Origin: Bondarzewia mesenterica
Lineage: Eukaryota > Basidiomycota > Agaricomycetes > Russulales > Bondarzewiaceae
Length of the DNA stretch: 22,916 bases
Assembly (NCBI GenBank): GCA_004802705.1
Contig: SGPL01000449.1
Location: 1 to 22,916, forward strand
Reading direction: 5' to 3'
Shown: positions 14,906-22,916 of the stretch, in pieces
Layout: every line of letters starts with the position of its first letter
How positions within the stretch are numbered: position 1 is the first letter of the stretch
Made by a program: the position numbers and the translations under genes
Notes under the pieces: model-generated
Database searches by the model: none
Told to the model about the DNA's origin: nothing
The model's input: the letters and a program-made list of their open reading frames with translations, nothing else

Positions 14906-15201
14906 CACAGATTTAGATAAACTGTTGACATTGGTACCTGTAAAAACGTACTGACCCGTCGGCGGACGCGTCTAACGGTACGCCACGTAGGTCGTCGGCG
15001 TAGGCCATGCCCGAAATTGTCTGATCGGCAATGCAAAGCGGGAAGGAAACAAACATTGCGAAGACGAGCAGCATCACAGATTTAGATAAATTGTGAACAT
15101 TAGTACCTGTGTAAATGTACTGAGCCGTTGGCAGACGTGTTGAAGGGTACGCGACGAAGGTCGTCGGCGTAGCTCGGCGTAGGCCATGCCAGAAATTGTC
15201 T
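14854..15201. repeat. 169-bp tandem repeat, two full units; partial third copy at 14375-14462
   Basis: Unit one is 14854-15022 and unit two 15023-15201. Shared blocks in order are GGCAATGCAAAGCGGGAAGG, AAGACGAGCAGCATCACAGA, TTTAGATAAA, GTACCTGT, GTACTGA, GTCGTCGGCGTAG and GAAATTGTCT. Unit two has a 10-bp tandem duplication (GTCGGCGTAG at 15163-15172 followed by CTCGGCGTAG at 15173-15182), which explains its 179 bp. The partial copy at 14375-14462 spans GGTACCTGT to GAAATTGT only. Divergence is moderate, so the duplication is not recent. Confidence 0.8.
14913..15074 (-). CDS. Small secreted-protein-like ORF of unknown family (53 aa)
   Basis: The intact minus-strand frame starts MLLVFAMFVSFPLCIA-DQ: a hydrophobic core followed by a plausible signal-peptidase site (CIA|DQ). 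The mature part is TISGMAYADDLRGVPL, then DASADGSVRFYRYQCQQFI and stop, about 37 residues with one cysteine. The segment from TISGMAYA to HRY/YRY recurs in three copies of the array. Some differences between copies are synonymous (GAT/GAC, CCC/CCG, CAG/CAA), others not (Asn/Asp, Thr/Ala, His/Arg). It may also be an exon: AG|GTACC within the RYQ codons could be a donor. I do not recognise the family. Expression is unproven and chance cannot be ruled out at this length. Confidence 0.35.
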   Translation of the reverse strand: MLLVFAMFVSFPLCIADQTISGMAYADDLRGVPLDASADGSVRFYRYQCQQFI

Positions 15202-15361
15202 CGCCTGAAATGCCGTTGAAGGCAGTGCTGTATTTGTAGTTGTTGAGATCTGCAAAAAGCTTATGTAAAAAACCGTAGTGGAGAGACCTTGCAAGCAAGG
15301 TAACGCAGTCGAGGGAGGTTACGGTTCGAACTTCGCAACGGAGACTGCAGCACGCACGCAT
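15074..15361 (-). pseudogene. Repeat copy C: possible two-exon form of the same motif, disrupted
   Basis: On the minus strand an open frame from the ATG at 15361 reads through LHKLFADLNNYKYSTAFNG and ISGETISGMAYA into the repeat motif, where the 10-bp duplication (15163-15182) shifts the frame. Without the duplication it would continue DDLRRVPFNTSANGSVHLHRY and stop. An alternative reading has an intron from GTAACC (about 15322) to TTTTTGCAG (about 15252) before the motif. This copy has a different N-terminal part from the signal-peptide copies, so the motif may be a shared module. I infer a broken copy. Confidence 0.25.
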
Positions 15362-15404
15362 TGAATACGCAGAAAATATTACACTTTCTGTTTCTACATC
15401 GCCT

Positions 15405-17131
15405 CTAACTTATCGCCTTCTTGATCATGCTTTCCCTCCTGGGCCCAACCCCAATCCACTCTATAGGCACCTTTAAATATGTCTCAATAAATGAAATATA
15501 CTTCTTGCAGTTCTCCGGCAGCTCCTCATACGACCTCGTCGACGCGATAGATGTTTGCCATCCAGGCAGAGTGACATAGGACACTTCCACCTTTTCTAGT
15601 ATGTCCAAGTCGGCTACGTCAAAATGATCAGTATAAAAAAAACCGTGAACATCAATTAAGCACACGTACCAGGGAAACCATGCAGTTCTTTCCCATCGAC
15701 GAGATACTTGACGGCCACCTTGATCTCGGACAGATCGTCTAGCACGTCGAGCTTCGTCAGGTTGAATGTATCGTAACCGTTGATAAGCGTCGAATGCTTC
15801 AGCACGACCAAATCCAACCAGCCACATCGCCTTCGACGTCCCGTCGTGGTGCCGTACTCTGCTCCGACTTCCTGGAGATGCACACCAATTTCCTGAACGT
15901 AATTCAAGTCAACGACCGATATGAGTTCGACAATGTTGCGCAACTCACGTTCAGCTGCTCGGTAGGGAACGGGCCCCCGCCCACTCGTGTCGTATAGGCC
16001 TTCACGACACCAATGGACTTGTCGATCATTTTCGGAGGAATGCCGAGACCAATGCACACGCCTCCAATCGTCGTCGACGAGGACGTGACGAACGGATATG
16101 TCCCGAAATCAATGTCCAGCATAAGCGCATTAGCCCCCTCGACGAGGATCTTCTTGCCTGAGGCGAGAGCATCGTGCAGGTACACCACGCTATCAATGAC
16201 GTAGGGCTTTAACCGCTCAGCGAGCGCCTGCTCGGACGAAATAAGATCAAGCATCAGCTTTCGGAGGGACGAAGAGAGGAGAAAGTACCTTGTACCGGTC
16301 GATCTCGCCCTCTGTGTCGTATTCGAAGTGCCCATAGCGCTTGAACCTGCCCTCGACGACCCTGCGGAACTTGCTCGCGAACGTGTCGTGGTCAAAGAGA
16401 TGATGCACCCGGAGCCCAGACCGAGAGGCTTTGGATGAGTACGCCGGGCCGATTCCCTTCTTCGTCGTGCCGATACTGGGAATTGCAGTCAGTGTGAGTG
16501 CCTGTCTGGGAGCAATGAAGGCACCTGGAGCCCCCCAATTCGACTTCTTTCAGCCCGTCCACGATCTGATGGAAATCGAAGACGAGATGCGCGCGGTCGG
16601 AGATAAACAATCGGTTGGTGCAATCCAACCCTGACGAAGCATCATTATACTCCACTTGTGGAAAAAAATAAACGGGGATGAAGTCCTTACCTTGTGCTTG
16701 CAACTGGTCCAGCTCCGCAAAAAACGAAGGGACGTGAATGACGACTCCGGAACCGATGACACCCGTGCACTTGGGGTTGATAAGGCCTTGATCACAAGCA
16801 CAGAACTCGTCAACACAGCATCCGGACGAAAGGAAATTGTCGGAAACATACCGCTAGGAAGCAAGTGGAATGCAAAGGTGGTCTCGACCTTCTCCGGACC
16901 CATGGGCACGACGATAGTATGCCCAGCATTGTTACCGCCTGCACATCGAGCACAGATGTCAATCTCTGCGGACAAGATATCGACCAGCTTGCCCTTTCCC
17001 TCGTCTCCCCATTGGGTGCCAAGCACGACCGTGACTATTTTTTTCGACGCAGAATGACCCAAAGATACATTTAGCTCTTGGTCAGGAAAAAAAAAAGAGT
17101 AGAAACAAGGTGGACATGACGAACCGCTCAT
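15405..17131 (-). CDS. ADE12: Adenylosuccinate synthetase
   Basis: Exons 17131-16852, 16786-16691, 16630-16525, 16475-16289, 16227-15949, 15892-15670 and 15613-15405 join in phase to 459 aa, slightly longer than the usual fungal 425-445. The enzyme condenses IMP and aspartate using GTP, the first committed step to AMP, in the cytosol. Visible signatures are the GTP/IMP-site loop QWGDEGKGK (40-48), GGNNAGHT (65-72), [20 protein letters not shown], the [20 protein letters not shown] block, and [19 protein letters not shown] near the C-terminus. The protein ends [17 protein letters not shown] plus a short tail. The first about 25 residues ([13 protein letters not shown]) are atypical and come from a T10 run. 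They may be a retained 48-nt intron, which would give [14 protein letters not shown] and 443 aa. Both readings are in frame. The gene is divergent from COX16. Confidence 0.94.
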
Positions 17132-17357
17132 GGTCGCTGCCTACGAGCGCTGGATGCGTGGGTGCGTGGATACTTGTGCGATGAAAGATGCGATGGACGC
17201 GATGGACGCAATCTGCCAAGTATTTGACTCGATCCCGGAAAGGAAGGCACGGACGGCACTCCGAGAAAATCATGCAGTCGGCCCGGCCGAAATATCCGCC
17301 TCATCATCCAGCAATTTCTGCCGTATCGACTCTCGAGTATACTCACTACCGTCTCTC
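17132..17357. promoter_or_regulatory. Divergent promoter of ADE12 and COX16
   Basis: 226 bp between start codons. It holds the short tandem GCGATGGAC repeat (about 17190-17209) and a TGACTC hexamer (17225-17230). TGACTC is the Gcn4/Bas1 core that controls purine genes in yeast, but one hexamer in 226 bp can be chance. Antisense and sense ORFs run through it without recognisable content. Confidence 0.4.
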
Positions 17358-17856
17358 ATGCCAGTCTTTCCATCCAACTCGCTCAACTCTTCGCCCCTCG
17401 CCCGCACGATCAGGCGGAACCCACTGCTGTTCGGCGTACCTTTTGTCTGCCTCATTGTCGGCGCGTCGTTCGGCTTGCAGGCGTTCACTCAGACGCGGTA
17501 CGAGCTGCACAACCAGAAGGTTACGCAAGTGAGCCGCGCCTTTCCATAAGGTCCATCTCGGATGTGTTGACGACAACGATTACGCCTTCGCACCGCATTG
17601 CATTCTCAAGATGTCGAAGGAGCAGGAGCTGGGACTGAACAAGGATAGGAAGAAGTTCGATATTCGGGAGGAGTACTTTGTGAGTCGCCTCGTTCGGCCG
17701 CTCTTATCCCTCCTGTCCAATGAACTCGGTATCCAGAAACTGAGCGCGACAAATGACAATCAATGGGAGCCCAAGAGAATTGCGCGTCCCAAGGGATTGC
17801 CAGAGTGGGGTGTGCCCCCAGAAGAACCGACGCCGAGACCGTCCTCCACAGATTGA
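17358..17856 (+). CDS. COX16: Cytochrome c oxidase assembly protein COX16
   Basis: Exons 17358-17528, 17611-17679 and 17737-17856 give 119 aa. A short polar N-terminus (MPVFPSNSLNSSPLARTIRR) leads to one membrane span at about 23-43 (PLLFGVPFVCLIVGASFGLQ). Conserved blocks follow: FTQTRYELHNQKVTQ, SKEQELGLNKDRKKFDIREEYF, a tail containing NDNQWEPKRIARPKGLPEW, and a Pro-rich end. COX16 sits in the mitochondrial inner membrane and helps assemble Cox1/Cox2 into complex IV. The open frame extends upstream of 17358, but that part is the ADE12 promoter, and the first conserved residues follow this ATG. The last intron and exon are supported by KLSATNDNQWE following EEYF. It converges on VPS11 with 160 bp between stops. 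Confidence 0.92.
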
Positions 17857-18016
17857 GAGCCCATCTACATTCTTATTTACTTTCTCTCATCTATCGTGTA
17901 TTTTTAGCCAGTTATTAAAACCAACACCGTCCACCGTGCAAGGTATGCTAATTTACATGTCGAGTGCATCCAAAAACAAAGAGCAAAGATGATGAGATAA
18001 AGCAAGTCCTATTGTC

Positions 18017-21000
18017 CTACGTCGCGACCTCTTCCGACCGCGGTGTGTTCAAGACACCTCGCCCGAAACCTGCTGCAACCGCACTGAACCCGTTCTCCTT
18101 CACATCGGCCAAGAATAGCTCATGCTGATCGGCTAGCCGCTCATTATTCCTCCGAATCTCCCGGATGACCCCGTGTGCCCTTGCACAGTTTGGACATTCT
18201 GTCTCATGATCCACGAGGCAACTGCGTATCAATCAAACACGATCAGCACGGATGCAACGCAAAAAATGAGGTGGGAAAATACGGCGCACCGCTGGTGATA
18301 GCTATGATGGCACATGAAATGCACACTTGGCAGGTCGAGCTGCCCGCCGCACTGCGAACACTGCGTGACATGAAAGACGCGAGGATGGTCTGGATCTGAT
18401 AATTCCTCGACCTGCTTGAGCTTCGCCTCGGACTCCAGTCGATACGAGCTGATCAATTGCTCGTCCTGTGTACCAGATCACCGTTCGTTCAGTAACTTCC
18501 GAAAAAGAAAACACGGCCAGGAACTGACCGTCGAAATCTCTTCCCTCGCCTCCCTAATCCTGCCCAGGAGCCATTCTTTCACGAGCCCGACGCTCGTCAC
18601 TCCATTCCTGCTCAGAACCTGCACAACTGCCAAAGGTGGCATGATCTGCTCCTCATCAATCACCTCCAAAACCTTCTTGATATCCCCGCCATGCCTCAAC
18701 AACAGTTCCGACGACGACGTCAAGAACCTCAGCACCAGCGGATAAAGATGCGGGTGATCCGACCCGTACTGCTTCAAACACCGCATCACCTCTTCCGACG
18801 CACCAGGATCCCCGCCCTGTCGATCCTTCTCCATCCAAAACCGCAATACATCCTCATACATCCCAAGCCGCTCCCATAGGAGCACCAATCCCGCGGTAAA
18901 TTTGCGCGTCGAGCACAAAATCAACGCGTGCGTCGGATCGTACGGGATTTTCTCATCCTTGAGGAGCCGTAGCGCCTTGTCCCGTAACGCACCCTCGCCC
19001 TGGGCGCCACCAGGAAGCGTCAAATACAACTCCAGCAGTGTGTTCCACACGGCCGCCTGATCCCTCTTCTCAGCCGTCTCGTCCACAGGCGCCTCAAGCT
19101 CCGCCGCTGCCGCTTGCCCTCCGCCCTCCTTTCCATCCAAACTCTGCCCCCACCGCCGCGACGCCACCGTCTCCAAAAACGTGAGAAAAAGCTCCCTATG
19201 CCCCACGAAATTCGCGAAATACAAACGCGGGGATGGCCGGTTGATGGGTGTGGGTCGGGTTTTGGCCGCGAGCAGCGACGAGGGCGGGGGCGTGCCGGAG
19301 CGGGAGGTGTCCTGCGCGGATTCGCGGTCGCCGGGTTTGACCGTCGCATTGGAGGTCGAGACGGTGACGGCGGCGTCGGTGGAGATTGTGGGTGCTCGAT
19401 TGAGAGCTAGGTAGGAGAGATACGATGCCCCTCCGCTGGCCTTGACGGGGGAGATCGACCGGTCTTCGGGTTCGAATGTTAAAGGACTAGTGCTTGTGCA
19501 GATGTCAATCAACAGTTGGGTTGTCTCCTCCGGAAGACTTTGGAGCATCGCCCGTCCGTACCGCGCCAAGCTATTTTCAGCCTTTGGAGCAAAGAAAAAA
19601 GAGACAGGGGGGACGGGCACAAAAACAAATCAGGAAAGAACGTCTCAATGAACGGAGCAACCTACCGCTTCGTGTCCAAGTCTTCTTAGATATGCCAGCG
19701 CGTCCTTGAAATTCCCCGCGTCTTCAATTTGGATCCTCAAATAGTCCTCGTGCCGCTCCCACCGCTTCGCAAGGTAGGACGCGTGCTCGAAATATCCAGC
19801 CTGCCGACACACACGGATGGCGGTGTCGAGATCGAACGGAAGCTCATCTTTGTCGAGCTCGCCGTCCGTGGAGCGCCGCGACTCGGTCTTGATGAAGCTG
19901 TCGAGGCGCGCGACATCCTTGAGCTTGGTGTACGTGTTGAGGAGGAGCGTCGTGTGGTCCGAGTTGGCCACGCCGAGCGAGTGCAACTCTTGCAAGTACG
20001 TGACCAAATTGTGGATGCGCTGCGCGTCGAGAAACTGGTACAAAACCGAAAAAACGTGAGCGGGCATATGCATCGAACAGCGAAGGTGCGCACTTTGCGG
20101 ATGACGTAGCTCGGCTGCACGTCCCCTATTGTCTTGAGATACTGCTGCATCGCGCCGTCGTAGTCGTTCTTGTTGTACAAGTGATCCCCGTATTGCCGGT
20201 GAATGTCAGCGACGCTCGAATCGTCCAAACGCTGCGTCTTGGCGACGCTCAACGCGAGGAGGTACAGTGATTTGCGATACAGCATATCAAGCTTCGCAGA
20301 GGTCGGCTTTTCCTGCAGACACGAAAGCTACACGGTGTGCATGATCAGAATTTAAAAAAAATGAAGGGAGTCAGTGTATTCTGAAACACGCGCGCACAGG
20401 TCACCGTGACTGACATTTCCGTCGTTGGACAGCACGTAGATGCACTCCCACTGCGAAATGATCGCCCGCACGCCCTCGGCGAACGTCCCGGAATACGCGA
20501 CAAACTTGTTCTCCAGGTCAAACACCGTGACCTTGGTAATATCCGACCCACCTGCCGTGGCCCCGTTGCGCGCGACGAAATTGCGCACGGTGGCCGATGC
20601 GGCCGATGCGGAGGGCTGGAAAGGCGGAGATACGATGACGAGGTAATTGAGATGCGTATGCACGGATGATTTGTGTCCTGTCATAAGCTTCTACCTCAGA
20701 AAAATCCCTGCCTCGCCGCACAAGGCGCACACGCACCTTCGTACGCAAACGACGTCCCCCTGCCCTCCGTCCCGCAAATATAAATCGCCTCGTCCCGTGC
20801 GACGACCATGTCCCTCGCCTTCCAGTCCATGACAGCACACCCGAGCGCAGCACCCACCTCGTCCACCTCCGTCGCGGTGCTCCCACTCCCGCGTCCCGAC
20901 GCCTGGTATGCAAGCACGCTGTTGGTGGTCGCGATGAAGATGTACAAGTTTGGGCTCTCAGTGGTAGGTTCTTTGAATCCTAGCCCTGTGATGGGCTCTG

Positions 21001-21806
21001 TGGGGGACTCGTGGATGACGCGGGGCTTCGGAAGTGCCGTGAGTGAGGAGGAGCTGGAGGAGATGGACTGATCGAGGTGTCGATAGAGCAGAACGGTGCC
21101 GTCGCCGAGACCGATGGCGAGGTGGGAAAGCGTAGCGGATAGCGCGACCGTGGATACCTGTACACTATTTAACACGATTTTCCCTCAATATAAAGGAGGG
21201 TCGAGGAAAGCGTACAGGATGTGGGCGATTGCTGTGTTGCACTTTGAGTGAGCGTAACAGGACGGGAAAACCATTCTTGTCCGTTTTTTCCAGATGCCAT
21301 ATTTTCAGCAGAGGATACCTCACCGCGTCTTCCTCCTGTGACCATCCCCCTCGTCAATCGACATCCTTGGCACACAACGAGAAAATAAGGCGACTCACTC
21401 CGAGGGTGACGAGGATGCCTCGCCGCTCGACCATATGCGTGACCCTACCATCGACATGCGCGATCCAGCTACTGACAGACTCGAACTCCTTGTCCAGCAC
21501 ATGAACACTCCCGTGGATGTCCGCGACGAGCACACCAAAGGAGGACGAAGCCGTCGTCGATATCTCGTTCGCGTTCTACTTTACCAGTTGAGCGCATGCA
21601 AGGCGGCAGAGCTTTTGAGAACGACGGATACCTGAAAAATATGGGGACTCCCCGCGAGATCGTGGGCGTCTTTTACTGGGGTCACGTCGAAGAATGAGAA
21701 TTGTCTCCACTGCGCGAGGGGATCATCAGGTCATGCTGCATCGTAAATCCGAGTGTGAGCTTACTGCTGGGGCTGACGCGAGTGCAGCTGGTGCGTTGGT
21801 CGACAT
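18017..21806 (-). CDS. VPS11: Vacuolar protein sorting-associated protein 11 (HOPS/CORVET core, RING-H2)
   Basis: Eleven exons (21806-21765, 21709-21632, 21575-21399, 21335-21216, 21157-20737, 20677-20415, 20327-20094, 20034-19666, 19581-18529, 18465-18290, 18221-18017) join in phase to 1045 aa, normal for fungal Vps11/Pep5. The N-terminal beta-propeller shows [43 protein letters not shown] and [21 protein letters not shown]. The clathrin-repeat alpha-solenoid (about 370-915) holds [34 protein letters not shown] and [21 protein letters not shown] coiled coil lies at about 920-942. The C-terminal RING-H2 zinc ligands are C955, C958, C971, H973, H976, C979, C987 and C990, all present. Vps11 is a shared core subunit of the tethers for endosome and vacuole fusion. 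A low-complexity Ala/Ser/Thr/Pro insert interrupts the solenoid around 610-690. Confidence 0.95.
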
Positions 21807-22097
21807 TATGTAGTCCTGTCAGGATCAATACATGAGACAGATGAGATGGTAATTACACTAGGGTGAAGACTATCACTCACAGTCTTGCTGCTCCTGCTGA
21901 GACTCGCGATGAGGACGGCGGACGGGAGACGCGGTATCCACGTGGGGTAAGTACATACTTCCGAGCCCGAGCCGAGCTTTCCCACACGCTTTCCTCCCTT
22001 CCAACCACTCAGTCAGTATCTCAAAGTTATCCTTGTCCGACGCCTGCTCACAATTCCTTCATCTTTTATACATCAGCCGTCCTCCATCTATTCACCA
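21807..22097. promoter_or_regulatory. Divergent promoter of VPS11 and ATP18
   Basis: 291 bp between start codons. The part next to ATP18 (about 21975-22090) is a C/T-rich tract, common upstream of highly expressed fungal genes. The ORF crossing it (21863-22171) has no recognisable content. No clear TATA box. Confidence 0.45.
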
Positions 22098-22451
22098 ATG
22101 GCTTTCCTCGGTCTCCGCAAATGGCCCACTCCGGTACGTTCCCTCGTCATCGCCAGACCACGCGTCGTTGACTGGTTCAATTCATCTTTTCCTCGTCTTT
22201 TCGCTTTCATTTTGCATTTCATGTCGCAGGTTCTCAAGCCCATGTGGCCCTTTATCGCCGCTAGTGGCATCACCTACCTCCTCGTCGCTAAAATGCAAGA
22301 CATGGGTGTCAGATGTACGTCCCACCTCGGCACTCTCTCCTTTCTCTCATACTGATCTGTGCGCGCGCACGCACCGACAGCCGAGGAATACGCAAAGGAC
22401 CCGCGCAACCCGTACGCGGCGCAGATCCAGAAGGAGTCGGCGCACCACTAG
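22098..22451 (+). CDS. ATP18: F1Fo-ATP synthase subunit J (i/j, ATP18)
   Basis: Exons 22098-22133, 22230-22314 and 22381-22451 give 63 aa; both introns are GT-AG and in phase. It starts MAFLGLRKWPTPVLKPMWPF, has one membrane span (about residues 18-36, PFIAASGITYLLVAKMQ), and ends with an EEYAKDPRNPYAAQIQKE segment. This matches the small ATP18/subunit J family of the Fo sector in the mitochondrial inner membrane, where it supports complex stability and dimerisation. Such proteins have no cleaved presequence, which agrees with the short N-terminus. Tiny size plus two introns make it easy to miss in automatic annotation. Confidence 0.9.
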
Positions 22452-22916
22452 TTGTTGTTCTGCTGGGCTAGCGACGACNGTNGTGCAATAGAAACGTTGT
22501 GCTCTTTTCTACTGTCTCTGTGGGACGCATGTNGTGCGNTCGTGGCAGCGATGCCGATATCACCCGACTCGGATATCCTCCACCTTGCAGACCCGCTTTT
22601 AAACTCACTTTNCTCGCTCACGCTGTGCGGAACAAGCACGAGAGTGTTCACTCGGATATNGANCTTCGCTATTCTCTTTCGCTTTCATCCTTTTTTTCGT
22701 CTTTGTTCGCTGTGCTAAACGTAAGCCCTAAACCCTAAAATCAAGGAACCTCACGATGTATGNTTTTTCGTGCCTTTTGTTTTTCTCAACCGAGGCCCNT
22801 GGAGCTCGNATATGTANGCACCTTCGAAGCTCTTCGAATTAATTGTCTTTTCACTGGNGTTAATTTCTTGANCAAGGATATCCGAGACGTTTGACGCTCG
22901 TGCCTCAAACATGTAT
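22452..22916. other. Low-quality contig end without a visible gene
   Basis: Single N characters are scattered from about 22480 onward, as in a thin or noisy consensus near a contig end. I see no ORF with recognisable content. The 3' UTR of ATP18 probably occupies the first part. CCCTAAACCCTAAA at about 22725-22738 is the only notable motif (see findings). Confidence 0.6.

Larger units (their letters stand above)
14219..15301. repeat. Degenerate repeat region bounded by inverted 16-nt near-palindromes
   Basis: The left end reads ACCTTGCTTGCGAGGT (14219-14234). The right end reads ACCTTGCAAGCAAGGT (15286-15301), whose reverse complement differs from the left copy by one base. Each end is itself almost palindromic. 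Between them lie two full copies and one partial copy of a 169-bp unit and a separate 90-bp tandem repeat, all described below. No transposase is visible, so a small non-autonomous element is only one possible reading. Confidence 0.4.

Noticed and set aside
14219..15301. CRISPR-like array
   Set aside because: Repeats are long, diverged and directly adjacent without unique spacers, in a clearly eukaryotic genome.
15290..15345. Possible tRNA (GGTTCGAAC resembles a B box)
   Set aside because: The bases around TTCGAAC do not pair into a T stem, and no matching acceptor stem or A box is visible.
16656..17057. 133-aa plus-strand ORF
   Set aside because: Antisense to the first ADE12 exons and crosses their introns.
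17130..17357. N-terminal extension of COX16 in the open upstream frame
   Set aside because: The known family starts just before the membrane span; the extension covers the divergent promoter and is not mitochondrial-presequence-like.
19729..20109. 126-aa plus-strand ORF and other long antisense ORFs over VPS11
   Set aside because: GC-rich antisense shadows; VPS11 exons are phased and show a beta-propeller, solenoid and RING-H2.
22033..22491. 152-aa plus-strand ORF running into N
   Set aside because: Reads through ATP18 introns in the wrong frame; the three-exon ATP18 model explains the region.

Overview
The window is nuclear DNA of a filamentous fungus, most probably a basidiomycete of the Agaricomycetes type. 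The genes are packed tightly on both strands and cut by many short GT-AG introns, mostly 45-60 nt with a few of 80-115 nt. All products are eukaryotic housekeeping proteins, and translin, absent from budding yeast, is present. There are no operons, ribosome binding sites or prokaryotic elements. Almost no gene is a single open frame, so I built the models by joining exons at splice sites where protein similarity and codon phase agreed. Family names rest on recalled motifs, not on a database search.

Left part (1-9203): a 77-bp direct repeat pair; a degraded minus-strand fragment of serine palmitoyltransferase subunit LCB1; mitoribosomal protein mS41 (+); translin (-); and the large RNA/DNA helicase SEN1 (+, 12 exons, 1952 aa). 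Translin and SEN1 share a 297-bp divergent promoter with two ACGCGT boxes and a near-perfect palindrome.

Middle part (9349-15404): the DEAH-box ribosome-assembly helicase DHX37/Dhr1 (-, 14 exons). It is complete only if two single-base insertions in 7-nt homopolymers are discounted. Next comes the only gene-poor stretch, about 1.5 kb. It holds a GATA-site cluster and a diverged tandem-repeat array. One repeat unit carries an intact 53-aa minus-strand ORF with a signal-peptide-like start and a motif shared by three copies. I recognise no family for it, and it is the best candidate for something undescribed.

Right part (15405-22916): adenylosuccinate synthetase (-), the cytochrome oxidase assembly factor COX16 (+), the HOPS/CORVET subunit VPS11 (-, 11 exons), the small F1Fo-ATP synthase subunit J/ATP18 (+), and a low-quality contig end with scattered N and no visible gene.

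Strands alternate almost perfectly (mS41 +, TSN -, SEN1 +, DHX37 -, ADE12 -, COX16 +, VPS11 -, ATP18 +). This gives shared divergent promoters (TSN/SEN1, ADE12/COX16, VPS11/ATP18) and tight convergent 3' ends (mS41/TSN, SEN1/DHX37, COX16/VPS11). Functional themes are RNA metabolism and ribosome assembly (TSN, SEN1, DHX37), mitochondria (mS41, COX16, ATP18), purine synthesis and vacuolar trafficking. They are independent housekeeping functions, not a pathway cluster.
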